From positions 1-14,951 of the forward strand of contig CAADXH010000081.1 in NCBI GenBank assembly GCA_900752975.1: 14,951 bases of DNA, written 5' to 3'. A program made the translations under genes and the position numbers. The stretch's first letter is position 1. Every line of letters starts with the position of its first letter. The notes below the pieces were generated by a model, which did not search any database, was not told the origin of the DNA, and saw only the letters and a list, made by a program, of their open reading frames with translations. The stretch comes from Bacilli bacterium. GTDB taxonomy: Bacteria > Bacillota_I > Bacilli_A > ML615J-28 > CAG-313. Of the stretch, positions 7,377 to 14,906 are shown in pieces.

Positions 7377-9608
7377 CTAATTTTTTAGTTTTTTCCTTTT
7401 TTGGACAATTATAACAGTTGCTACTATGGCAATAATTACACTCCCAATAATTGAAATTATTGTGATTATATTGTTTTTAGAAACCTGATATTTGGAACTT
7501 AAGTTTTTTGTATCTTGTCCAAGTAACAATTGCTGATGTTCTAATTTTGTACTACTTAAGTCAAATTCAATACTTATTATTTTAACTGAATTAGTATCAT
7601 TACCAAATGTTATTACTAAAGGTATTGTCAATTTCTTGCTTAGTTTGCCTTTATAATACATCAGTGTTGTATTTTCATTTTCAGATTGTGCCCTTACATA
7701 TAATTCAAACGGGACGTTAGCAACTACTTTAGACAATGTTAACTTCATCGTTTTTAGGTTGGTAACATAACTTTCTACTAATACATTATTTTGATAAACA
7801 TCTACTACAACATTAGTTAATGCTTGATCTTGATCACTAACTTCAACTTTTAAATTTAATTTTTGATTATCATTAGTTTCTTCTATTTTGTAGATGGGAT
7901 TTGTTTTATTTACCTCTAATATGAAGCTATAATTTACTTTTGAAACTTCTCCATCGCTATATACGAATTCTTGTAATTCTAACTTTTGATATCCTATTTC
8001 GACAAGTTCCGGATTATTTTTCCAATTAATTTCAGCCCAATATTCACTGTTGATTTTACAAATTTTTCCTATCTTTATGCCATTAATTGTTATTTCCTTG
8101 ATCTCTTTTGTCCCAAGATTAAGCCATAATGTTTCATTTTTATTCATGACAAAATCTGCCATCATCGTTGGGAGATTAACAGTTTTATAATATCCATTTA
8201 TAACCATAAACTGGTATGTTTTAGTTTCACCATTTGCATTAGTAATTTCTAGTTTTTGTTGACCTTCTTGCTTTAATGTGGTCCCATTCGTAATATTTTT
8301 ATTATTTAGTTTTGCATTACCAAAAAAGAATAATTGGTACCCTACGGGATATATTAATCCATCTTTTATATTTACATAATCTCTAACAATTAATGGAGTT
8401 TTCAACACTATTTCTTCCTTATTTTCTCTTTCTAAAAGATATGTTATCTCATATTTTCCGTTTTGATTACGGATAAAGTATGGAGTAATATTATCGATTT
8501 TTGGAATTAAATCTTCTAAATATGAATCAACATAAAAGTGGTCAAACGTTGTTTCATCATAGTCAAAATAATCCAAATATAAAGTTTCGAGATAATCAAT
8601 ATGATATTCACTTATCTCTTGAAGATAGATTGTTTCATCACATAAATAGTATAAATATAGGACTCCTTTATCTATGTAATGATTAATGTAGGTCCCCTCA
8701 ACCATATATAGCGTCTCTACTATATTATTTTTTTGCGCTTCTACCTTAATGTAGTTGGGTGACTGGTATAAATATAAAATAGCGTCTCCTCGTAATTTAT
8801 TTGTTTGTACTATATACACATCACTTTTTATATTTGTGCGTGATACTAAATTAAGGTTTATATCTAGCACATAATTATAGTTTTTGTTACCGTTAATTAC
8901 TATACCTATTTTATCTTGATATAGATATAATTCTTTTAGTAATTCTTTAGTTTCTAATTCGTTGAAATAAGCATCTTTAATTAAATTTAACTCTTGATCA
9001 AACTTAAATATAAATGATTTTGTTTCGTTTTTATTACCAACATTTTTGAAATATTTATTATTAGAAATGGCATCTTTTATTCCTCCTACATATATATATC
9101 CATCAAGAGTCAAAAGATGTGTACATATTTGTGTTCCCTGACCAATATATTCAATATTTTCTTTTAATAGTAATTGAAAATCATATTTTTCAATACTCAT
9201 ATTGTTATTGTTAGAACCACCAATAATTATATCATTATCAAATAAACAAATAGTTTGAGGATTATCCATAGTAATATTGTTTCGTTTTATAATTTTATTG
9301 TTATCTATTACGTACAGATAATGGTTTTGATCTTGAACTACTAAATATAATTTACTTGTATTAACGACATAAGCAATTAATTTACCCTTTATTGTTTCTT
9401 TGCCTAAAAATATTGCATTATTTTTTATGATAATATGTTGATTATTATAGTTAATTATGTTTGTTACTTCTACATTACTTTGGTTTTCTTTTACGATTAC
9501 TGATTGGTTAGTTTCAATTTTAGATTCAGCTTTTACAAAAAAACTTATTACAAATGCCATTACCACTAAAATAATTGTAACAGTTGTTATTTTAATTGTC
9601 ATTTTCAT
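7377..9608 (-). CDS. Secreted, membrane-anchored propeller/Ig-like surface protein (second of a pair)
   Basis: I do not recognise this 743-aa protein as a characterised family. Seen: an N-terminal signal peptide (hydrophobic core about 8-25, likely cleavage near Ala27), a long ectodomain of short beta-strand repeats, and one C-terminal transmembrane helix (about 713-736) followed by basic KRKKLKN. That predicts a cell-surface protein with its tail in the cytoplasm. Residues about 50-330 have the strand-turn rhythm of a beta-propeller. A Tyr/Phe/Asp/Glu-rich segment spans 334-366. An Ig-like module follows near 421-470, similar to one in the neighbouring 650-aa protein, then more beta-sandwich sequence to about 700. 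There is no LPXTG motif and no recognisable catalytic motif. The start ATG overlaps the upstream TGA (ATGA) and has GGGGG 9 nt before it. A second ATG at 9602 is an alternative. Sensing, adhesion or envelope maintenance are all possible and none is shown. Confidence 0.8.
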   Translation of the reverse strand: MKMTIKITTVTIILVVMAFVISFFVKAESKIETNQSVIVKENQSNVEVTNIINYNNQHIIIKNNAIFLGKETIKGKLIAYVVNTSKLYLVVQDQNHYLYVIDNNKIIKRNNITMDNPQTICLFDNDIIIGGSNNNNMSIEKYDFQLLLKENIEYIGQGTQICTHLLTLDGYIYVGGIKDAISNNKYFKNVGNKNETKSFIFKFDQELNLIKDAYFNELETKELLKELYLYQDKIGIVINGNKNYNYVLDINLNLVSRTNIKSDVYIVQTNKLRGDAILYLYQSPNYIKVEAQKNNIVETLYMVEGTYINHYIDKGVLYLYYLCDETIYLQEISEYHIDYLETLYLDYFDYDETTFDHFYVDSYLEDLIPKIDNITPYFIRNQNGKYEITYLLERENKEEIVLKTPLIVRDYVNIKDGLIYPVGYQLFFFGNAKLNNKNITNGTTLKQEGQQKLEITNANGETKTYQFMVINGYYKTVNLPTMMADFVMNKNETLWLNLGTKEIKEITINGIKIGKICKINSEYWAEINWKNNPELVEIGYQKLELQEFVYSDGEVSKVNYSFILEVNKTNPIYKIEETNDNQKLNLKVEVSDQDQALTNVVVDVYQNNVLVESYVTNLKTMKLTLSKVVANVPFELYVRAQSENENTTLMYYKGKLSKKLTIPLVITFGNDTNSVKIISIEFDLSSTKLEHQQLLLGQDTKNLSSKYQVSKNNIITIISIIGSVIIAIVATVIIVQKRKKLKN

Positions 9609-9622
9609 CTTCCATTTCCCCC
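9605..9622 (-). promoter_or_regulatory. ATGA stop/start overlap and embedded ribosome site between the two surface-protein genes
   Basis: The upstream TGA (9605-9607) shares bases with the downstream ATG (9606-9608). The GGGGG ribosome site (9618-9622) lies inside the codons for the last cytoplasmic residues (KGGNGR) of the upstream protein. This layout favours coupled translation and coordinated amounts of both proteins. It also shows that TGA is read as a stop here. Confidence 0.7.
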
Positions 9623-11557
9623 TTTTATAATAAGTACTACACTAAATGACCCTAGAAAAACAGGAATAACTAACGGCCACCAAATGGTATTTGTAGCTTT
9701 AGAACTAGTATTTTTAGAATCATATTCAATATTAGCAATTGTATTGCTAGGAGATATTGTATCAATTTTTGTTTCTACTTTTGTTATCCTATCATCTTTT
9801 GTTTTTTTACTATCTGCTACGTGTACACTCTGTAATTTCACTTCAAATTTATATTCTACACTTACATTATCTTTACCGATGAGTTTTAGTGTATACTCAC
9901 CATCATCTCTTATAACATAACCTGATTCTATTGGTTTACCATTAAGAATTCCCGCTCCATTAAAAGTCAAAACTAAGTTTCTATCATGACTTTCATTTGG
10001 TATAATACTAGGGTTTGACAAAACTTGTAAATTTTGAGTATACCTTAAGTCAAAGATTTTACCAGAAAAATAGTAAATTCCATTATAATAGCCAAATAAA
10101 TTAAGATCATACTCTAAATTTGATTTGTTAACATCTAGATGTATTTTTTGCCCATCCATTAATATTTGATAATCATTTATATCAGTAGTATCGTCAAATA
10201 TTACATTACTGCCAAATCTATCAATTCTCAAATAATGGAAAGAAGGTTTATAAATTGCATTATTTACCAGTTTATATAAAACATTGTCATACACATGATA
10301 ATTGGATACGTCTTCTTCTAATAGTGCATATATTAACTCTTCTTCATAAATTAAATCTATTTTTCTAATAAATGTAGATAACTTATTATTTTGAATTGTA
10401 TGGTATAAGGCAACTAATTCATTGTTGTCTAAATAAGTACTAGCAACTAACATATTATTATTACTATACTCATCTATTTTATGAATGTTTAATTCACTAT
10501 CAATCATATATATACTACTTATACTTTTTATTGTAGTTTCATTTGTTACTACAACTATTGTACCATCCCAATTATACAGTTGTAAAGTATCAACATTTAT
10601 TCCAGATGCGAAGGTAACTGTATCAATTACTATGCCTTCTAAATTTATTTTTAATATTCTTAGTTTATGAAGATTATTTTCCGTATACTTTTCAACCATG
10701 TATATATATTCATCAATGATTATGGCAGCTTGACATATATTTTCTCCTTTTAGATTATAGTAATACATATCATCTATTCTTAAGGTTTCCTTATTTAATT
10801 TCATTATAAAAGAATCAATACCATCACGTACTCCACCAATCTCTCCTTTAACCGATCTAGTACTACCAACTATATAATAGGCATCATTTGACACAATAAT
10901 GTCCTCGCCTGCATCATAATCCATGCCACTATAGAATTTTGGCACTAATAAATTACCATCTAAATCAAATGTTCCAATATATAAATCTAAACCTGAATAC
11001 TTAAAAACAACATTACAAGCAATAATAATTTTTTCTTTATCAATTTTTACATCAATAATACTTGCTTGTCTATTCTCTATAATTAGTTTTTCATATTTAA
11101 TATTACCATTAAGCACATATAATAAATACAAATTAACATTTTCGGGTTCGTTAGATTCTGCTTTTTGAGAACATATCATATAATAACTATTTTTCTCTAC
11201 CCCATTAATTACTAAATCTACTTTACGTTTTTCTTCACATATTTTAGTATTCGACTCAAAACAGTGGGTTTGATTTAACACACTATTTTTTTCAACTACA
11301 TATATATGTTTAGTAACTACTTCTGCTGTAGTTTTATTTTGATATAGATTTGTATACTCACCTACAATATCCATATTTAAGTTAGATGATATTAAGCGAT
11401 ATCCTGGATAATCTAACTTTACATCTTGGTCTCCTTTTATTAAAATTAATGGTTTTTCGACATCCGTATTAATAGTGGCCTCAGCCCTTGGTTTAACTAC
11501 TATTACCATAAACATCAGTAGTAATGATACTCCTAACATTACTTTAAACTTTTTCAT
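9605..11557 (-). CDS. Secreted, membrane-anchored propeller/Ig-like surface protein (first of a pair)
   Basis: Uncharacterised 650-aa surface protein. Seen: a signal peptide (basic MKKFK, hydrophobic core about 7-21, likely cleavage after the AEA at 25-27) and a segment at about 36-90 with the pattern of a bacterial Ig-like (DUF5011-type) domain, ILIKGD...VGEYT...Y...IYVVEK. Next come repeated beta-rich units from about 110 to 510, including GVRDGIDSFIMKLNKE (242-257), typical of propeller-like repeats. A second Ig-like module with FNGAGILNGKPIESGYVI sits near 532-549 and runs to about 573, followed by a Ser/Thr/Lys/Asp-rich linker (about 580-622), one transmembrane helix (about 626-644) and the short tail KGGNGR. 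A GAGGTGAT ribosome site (11561-11568) supports the ATG. Domain names are my reading of the pattern, not a search result. It is first in a two-gene unit with a related protein. Ligand and function are unknown. Confidence 0.8.
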   Translation of the reverse strand: MKKFKVMLGVSLLLMFMVIVVKPRAEATINTDVEKPLILIKGDQDVKLDYPGYRLISSNLNMDIVGEYTNLYQNKTTAEVVTKHIYVVEKNSVLNQTHCFESNTKICEEKRKVDLVINGVEKNSYYMICSQKAESNEPENVNLYLLYVLNGNIKYEKLIIENRQASIIDVKIDKEKIIIACNVVFKYSGLDLYIGTFDLDGNLLVPKFYSGMDYDAGEDIIVSNDAYYIVGSTRSVKGEIGGVRDGIDSFIMKLNKETLRIDDMYYYNLKGENICQAAIIIDEYIYMVEKYTENNLHKLRILKINLEGIVIDTVTFASGINVDTLQLYNWDGTIVVVTNETTIKSISSIYMIDSELNIHKIDEYSNNNMLVASTYLDNNELVALYHTIQNNKLSTFIRKIDLIYEEELIYALLEEDVSNYHVYDNVLYKLVNNAIYKPSFHYLRIDRFGSNVIFDDTTDINDYQILMDGQKIHLDVNKSNLEYDLNLFGYYNGIYYFSGKIFDLRYTQNLQVLSNPSIIPNESHDRNLVLTFNGAGILNGKPIESGYVIRDDGEYTLKLIGKDNVSVEYKFEVKLQSVHVADSKKTKDDRITKVETKIDTISPSNTIANIEYDSKNTSSKATNTIWWPLVIPVFLGSFSVVLIIKGGNGR

Positions 11558-11574
11558 TTTATCACCTCACATAA

Positions 11575-11602
11575 ATAATACGCATCAATAATTGTTTTTC
11601 CA
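11575..11602 (-). promoter_or_regulatory. Probable promoter of the surface-protein pair
   Basis: On the minus strand: -10 TATTAT (11575-11580) and -35 TGGAAA (11597-11602) with a 16-nt spacer. The match is moderate. It lies between the terminator of the methyltransferase gene and the ribosome site of the 650-aa gene, the right place for an independent promoter. Confidence 0.45.
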
Positions 11603-11613
11603 TTAAAAACAAG

Positions 11614-11639
11614 AAAAAAGATTGAGCCTAAACTCAATC
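11614..11639 (-). terminator. Rho-independent terminator of the flavoprotein-methyltransferase unit
   Basis: On the minus strand GATTGAG (11633-11639) and CTCAATC (11620-11626) form a perfect 7-bp stem with a 6-nt loop, followed by TTTTTT (11614-11619). It begins one base after the TAA of the methyltransferase-like gene. Confidence 0.9.
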
Positions 11640-11640
11640 A

Positions 11641-12666
11641 TTATTTTAAACAATTTAATATTTCTGATATTGTATTTAAAAATGCCTCTTTATGTTTTGT
11701 TGAAGGTAACATAAAAATTGGAATATTTTTATTTGTTGTTACTTTTTTCTCTAATATAAGTAATGCCTTACCAATATTATTTGATTGAAACATATCAGGT
11801 GGTAGTGTTATAAACGCTTTAATTGTTGCTTTTTCATCTATTAATTTCTTAAGTTCGGCACTACCCTTTTGGGAAAAGAAATTATTATCAATTATATATA
11901 TGTATTTAGGTTCCCCATTTAGATTTAAATAGTGTTCAATAACTAAATATGGAAAGTATTTAATTTGTTGTTTATAAAGTAGTGAATCATATTCAGGATT
12001 TTCATAATCATACACTGCTAAATCACTTATTACTAAATCAATATCTCGTGGTAAATACTCTAGGGCATCTTGATGAAAGATATTAATTTCTTCTTGGAGA
12101 AGATTACCCTTATGTACAGCGATTTCTGCCATTAGAGAATGATTATCCATTCCTACTAATTCTACTTCCTTATCTAGATTATTCGCTACAGTAAAAGCTA
12201 AATTACCAACTCCAAAATTAGGATCTAATATTTTGATTTTCTTTTTGGTAAACATTATTTCAATAAGTTTTACCATAATGTATCCAACATTATCAGGAGT
12301 AATTAAATCAAGCGAGTAATTTAAATTCTTAAACCCTTTTATATCTAATAATAATAAAGCTTTTCTAACTTCTTCATTATTAAGTCCATTCTTTTCGATT
12401 TCACTGTCCAATTCACTAAATAGTTTTTGGATCTTTTCAATTGTTTCATCATCTAAACTACTATCTTCTATCTTTTTGTTTTCAAGAAAAAAGTCTATTA
12501 CTTTCATTAGGCATTCATAATAATTTAAACGCCCTTTTTCTTTGTCATAGTTGGTTACCGCCGTATTATCAATTTCTTCATTGATCATCGCATGATAATA
12601 AAGCATTGAAGCTTCATCAAAAGTATCTGTTAGTTTAGTTATCATTTGATTATTTAATTTATTCAT
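11641..12666 (-). CDS. YtxK-like class I SAM-dependent methyltransferase-fold protein
   Basis: A 341-aa cytoplasmic protein resembling Bacillus subtilis YtxK, in the N6-DNA-methylase-like superfamily. The N-terminal about 115 residues are helical and acidic. The methyltransferase core follows, with SAM motif I DPNFGVGNLAF (148-158), an acidic residue at the next strand end (GMDNHS, about 172-177) and the motif IV position reading VISDLAVYDY (212-221). True adenine DNA methylases have NPPY there. SDLx is what I recall for YtxK, so DNA methylation is doubtful and the substrate is unknown. No restriction or specificity gene is nearby. I chose ATG 12666, inside an ATGAATAA overlap with the flavoprotein stop. 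An in-frame GTG three codons upstream (12675) is possible. No strong ribosome site precedes either, so translation probably depends on coupling with the flavoprotein gene. Confidence 0.82.
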   Translation of the reverse strand: MNKLNNQMITKLTDTFDEASMLYYHAMINEEIDNTAVTNYDKEKGRLNYYECLMKVIDFFLENKKIEDSSLDDETIEKIQKLFSELDSEIEKNGLNNEEVRKALLLLDIKGFKNLNYSLDLITPDNVGYIMVKLIEIMFTKKKIKILDPNFGVGNLAFTVANNLDKEVELVGMDNHSLMAEIAVHKGNLLQEEINIFHQDALEYLPRDIDLVISDLAVYDYENPEYDSLLYKQQIKYFPYLVIEHYLNLNGEPKYIYIIDNNFFSQKGSAELKKLIDEKATIKAFITLPPDMFQSNNIGKALLILEKKVTTNKNIPIFMLPSTKHKEAFLNTISEILNCLK

Positions 12667-13924
12667 TCGCTTCACACTTTTCTTTTATTGATTCTGCCAC
12701 TCTATATCCGCTCGCAAGAGCCCAGTGCATATTATAACCACCACATTCACCATCCACATCAAGAACTTCGCCACATGCATACATATGCGGTATTTTTGTA
12801 AATTCTAATGTATCTTTATTTATCTCATTCAAGGATATACCACCTACTGTTACTTGAGCACGATCAAAGCCATATGTGCCTTTATAATCTAAAGTGTAAT
12901 ATTTAATAGTATCTATTAGTCTAATTAGATCTTTCATTGAAATATTTTCAATTCGTGATGATAAATCAAGTTTACTACGTTTAATAAGATTAAATCCTAA
13001 TGCTTTTGGAAAGATACCATTTAAAAAATCGCTATTCTCAATACCTTCCATTTTTTCGCGTCTTTTCACTAACATAGTAAACAAAGTTTCTTCATCAATA
13101 TTTGGTAATAAATCAAACTCAAATGAATAGTGATTAGTAGATTTAACAATTTCACTACGAGCAATAATGCTAGCCATTTGCATAATTACAATACCACTTA
13201 CACCATCTTCTTTAAATAATACTTCGCCGCTTTCTTCCCATACTTTTTGTTTTGCCTTTTTGTCCCATAATGACACTTTAGGCCTAATCCTAAGTCCCGT
13301 TAATCCTTTAATTGTTTGAGGGTCAACTTTAACACCTACAAGTCCCGGCTCAGTATCAGTAATCTTTACTTTCCAAGGTTTTAACAATGTGTATCCACTA
13401 CCATTAGATCCAAGAATAGGGTAGGCTTTACCACCGGTAGCGATAATTACAAAATCAGCTTCTATTCTTTGCTTCCTAGTATCTTCAATTAAATATTTAG
13501 GACTATCTAAAGTTCCTATATTACTAATCTTGGTGACATCAAAATTACATTTTTCGATAATTCCTAATTTCTTGATATTAATTCTTAAAATATCTAAAAA
13601 AGAATTAGCCATTTCTGAATATGGATAAGCACGTCCTTCATTATCAGTTACCACCATAAGTCCAAGTTCTTCTAATTCTATAATTAACTTTTTATAATCT
13701 AGTTCTTTTAGAGTAGGACTTACAAAACTGCCATTATTGTATTTTTTAGTATTTACATGAGTGTTAGAAAAATTACATCTACCATTTCCTGTTGCTAGAA
13801 TCTTTTTACCTATGCGTTCTAGTCTTTCAACTATTATTACTTCAATTTTTGGACAATACTTTTTTATATATATTGAGGCAAATAAACCTGATGCTCCTCC
13901 GCCAATAATTACTACTTTTTTCAT
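12659..13924 (-). CDS. FAD-dependent oxidoreductase of the HI0933/YtfP/BaiN-like family
   Basis: A 421-aa soluble flavoprotein. The N-terminal dinucleotide fold carries GGGASG (8-13), and the family segment IGKKILATGNGRCNFSN (38-54) follows. The C-terminus has the second FAD-contact region, GEVLDVDGE and GGYNMHWALASG (about 385-406), typical of this family (E. coli YhiN, B. subtilis YtfP). Length is normal and the ends are complete. The family is widespread, but its physiological substrate is not settled. Members called BaiN act in bile-acid metabolism in some clostridia, and nothing here supports that role. The ATG has an excellent ribosome site, GGAGG (13931-13935) with 6-nt spacing, and a strong promoter. 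It overlaps the methyltransferase-like gene by 8 nt and is divergent from the metallo-beta-lactamase-fold gene. Confidence 0.9.
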   Translation of the reverse strand: MKKVVIIGGGASGLFASIYIKKYCPKIEVIIVERLERIGKKILATGNGRCNFSNTHVNTKKYNNGSFVSPTLKELDYKKLIIELEELGLMVVTDNEGRAYPYSEMANSFLDILRINIKKLGIIEKCNFDVTKISNIGTLDSPKYLIEDTRKQRIEADFVIIATGGKAYPILGSNGSGYTLLKPWKVKITDTEPGLVGVKVDPQTIKGLTGLRIRPKVSLWDKKAKQKVWEESGEVLFKEDGVSGIVIMQMASIIARSEIVKSTNHYSFEFDLLPNIDEETLFTMLVKRREKMEGIENSDFLNGIFPKALGFNLIKRSKLDLSSRIENISMKDLIRLIDTIKYYTLDYKGTYGFDRAQVTVGGISLNEINKDTLEFTKIPHMYACGEVLDVDGECGGYNMHWALASGYRVAESIKEKCEANE

Positions 13925-13951
13925 ATGTACCCTCCATTTCGGCTATTTTTC

Positions 13952-13980
13952 ATTATACCATAACTATAATTTTTTTTCAA
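13952..13980 (-). promoter_or_regulatory. Strong sigma-A promoter of the flavoprotein unit
   Basis: On the minus strand: TTGAAA (13975-13980), a 17-nt spacer, TATAAT (13952-13957), with TGG before the -10 giving an extended -10. The predicted start near 13945 leaves a leader of about 20 nt containing GGAGG. This is the best consensus promoter in the window. Confidence 0.85.
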
Positions 13981-14008
13981 CATTTTATTACTCTACATTT
14001 ATTATTTG

Positions 14009-14017
14009 TGATATAAT
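14009..14017 (+). promoter_or_regulatory. Extended -10 promoter of the metallo-hydrolase gene
   Basis: TGATATAAT gives a perfect TATAAT (14012-14017) with the TGn extension. The -35 is poor (TTACTC at 13988-13993, 18-nt spacer), as is common when an extended -10 is present. The start predicted near 14023-14024 would leave a leader of only about 10 nt that consists of the ribosome site itself. Confidence 0.55.
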
Positions 14018-14033
14018 TTATGAGAGGTGGACT

Positions 14034-14858
14034 ATGAAATATTTTACAACATTTAAAATAAATGATCATATATATCAAATTAAGGATGCTATGGGAGTAT
14101 TATCAACTCTCGTTATTGGTAAAAATAAAGCTTTACTAATTGATACTGGATATGGTATTTACGATTTAAAAGCATACATTAAATTGATTACTACTCTACC
14201 ACTTATTGTTGTGGATAGTCATGGGCATATGGATCATACTGGAGGTAATTTTTTATTTGATAAAGTTTATATTAATCAGCTTGATTATGAACTATGTAAA
14301 TTACACAATTCTTATGCTTGGCGACTCAATAATTTAGAAACAGCCCAAAAAATAGGATTAATTGATAATACCTATGATAAGGAAGGCTATCTAAATAAAC
14401 GTGAAGGTAACTTAGTTTTTTATTCCAATAATGAATTATTTGATTTAGGTGATATTCACATTGAAGTAGTGAATATGGAAGGACATACTACTGGCAGTGT
14501 TGGTTTTTTAATTGTAGAAGATAAAATCCTCATATCTAGTGATGCGGCATGCCCATTTGTTTGGATCTTTTTACCTGAGTCTACAGATGTTTCAACCTAT
14601 ATAAGAATGCTTAAGCGCACATTAAAACTTGAATTTGATAATTTTTTAGTAGGCCATGGAGCTGGCAAACTTTTACCAAGAAAAAGAATGATGGAATTTT
14701 TAGAGGTTGCTGAAAACATTGATTTATCAAAATCTGTACGTGTACGTTTCAATCATTTTGAAAATTTAAATAGTTATTGTTATACTAAAGGCACTATGTA
14801 TAATCAAGATGATGCTGGAATTGTCTTTGACCCTAATAAACTAAAAAGCAAGGATTAA
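14034..14858 (+). CDS. Metallo-beta-lactamase-fold hydrolase (glyoxalase II-like)
   Basis: A 274-aa soluble metal-dependent hydrolase. Seen: the zinc motif HGHMDH (63-68), then His151 in EGHTTGS, Asp170 in SSDAA and His208 in GHGAGK. This is the full ligand set of a dinuclear glyoxalase II-like site. The N-terminus has the usual LLIDTGYG (34-41). Such proteins cleave thioesters, lactones or other esters. The substrate here cannot be read from the sequence, and nothing suggests antibiotic resistance. No signal peptide is present. I chose ATG 14034 because AGAGGTGG lies directly upstream. The reading frame stays open back to 13761, but that extension runs antisense across the flavoprotein start and is not coding. 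Monocistronic, divergent from the flavoprotein gene, closed by a strong terminator. Confidence 0.9.
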   Translation: MKYFTTFKINDHIYQIKDAMGVLSTLVIGKNKALLIDTGYGIYDLKAYIKLITTLPLIVVDSHGHMDHTGGNFLFDKVYINQLDYELCKLHNSYAWRLNNLETAQKIGLIDNTYDKEGYLNKREGNLVFYSNNELFDLGDIHIEVVNMEGHTTGSVGFLIVEDKILISSDAACPFVWIFLPESTDVSTYIRMLKRTLKLEFDNFLVGHGAGKLLPRKRMMEFLEVAENIDLSKSVRVRFNHFENLNSYCYTKGTMYNQDDAGIVFDPNKLKSKD

Positions 14859-14866
14859 TATCCTTG
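14849..14866 (+). repeat. Small hairpin with the stop codon in its loop
   Basis: CAAGGAT (14849-14855) and ATCCTTG (14860-14866) form a 7-bp stem. Its 4-nt loop TAAT contains the TAA stop of the metallo-hydrolase gene. It lies 4 nt before the main terminator stem and may protect the mRNA end. Its role is inferred. Confidence 0.4.
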
Positions 14867-14870
14867 TCAG

Positions 14871-14906
14871 ACTGTTGACAAACTAAAGTTTGTCAACAGT
14901 ATTTTT
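14871..14906 (+). terminator. Strong Rho-independent terminator of the metallo-hydrolase gene
   Basis: ACTGTTGACAAACT (14871-14884) and AGTTTGTCAACAGT (14887-14900) are perfect complements, giving a stem of 13-14 bp with a 2-4-nt loop, followed by ATTTTT. There is no T-run on the other strand, so it serves the plus strand only. I see nothing further in 14907-14951. Confidence 0.93.

Noticed and set aside
9684..9920. Plus-strand open frames opposite the surface-protein and dnaE genes (also 10485-10670, 8501-8686 and 4561-4797).
   Set aside because: They are antisense shadows without ribosome sites or recognisable products.
11641..12666. Restriction-modification or other defence locus based on the N6-methylase-like protein.
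   Set aside because: No NPPY motif, no specificity or restriction gene nearby, and the protein resembles housekeeping YtxK.
12667..12675. GTG start for the methyltransferase-like gene.
   Set aside because: ATG 12666 sits in a compact stop/start overlap and neither has a strong ribosome site. GTG cannot be fully excluded.
13761..14033. The plus-strand open frame extends 91 codons upstream of the metallo-hydrolase ATG.
   Set aside because: It runs antisense to the flavoprotein N-terminus, and a good ribosome site and family N-terminus mark ATG 14034.
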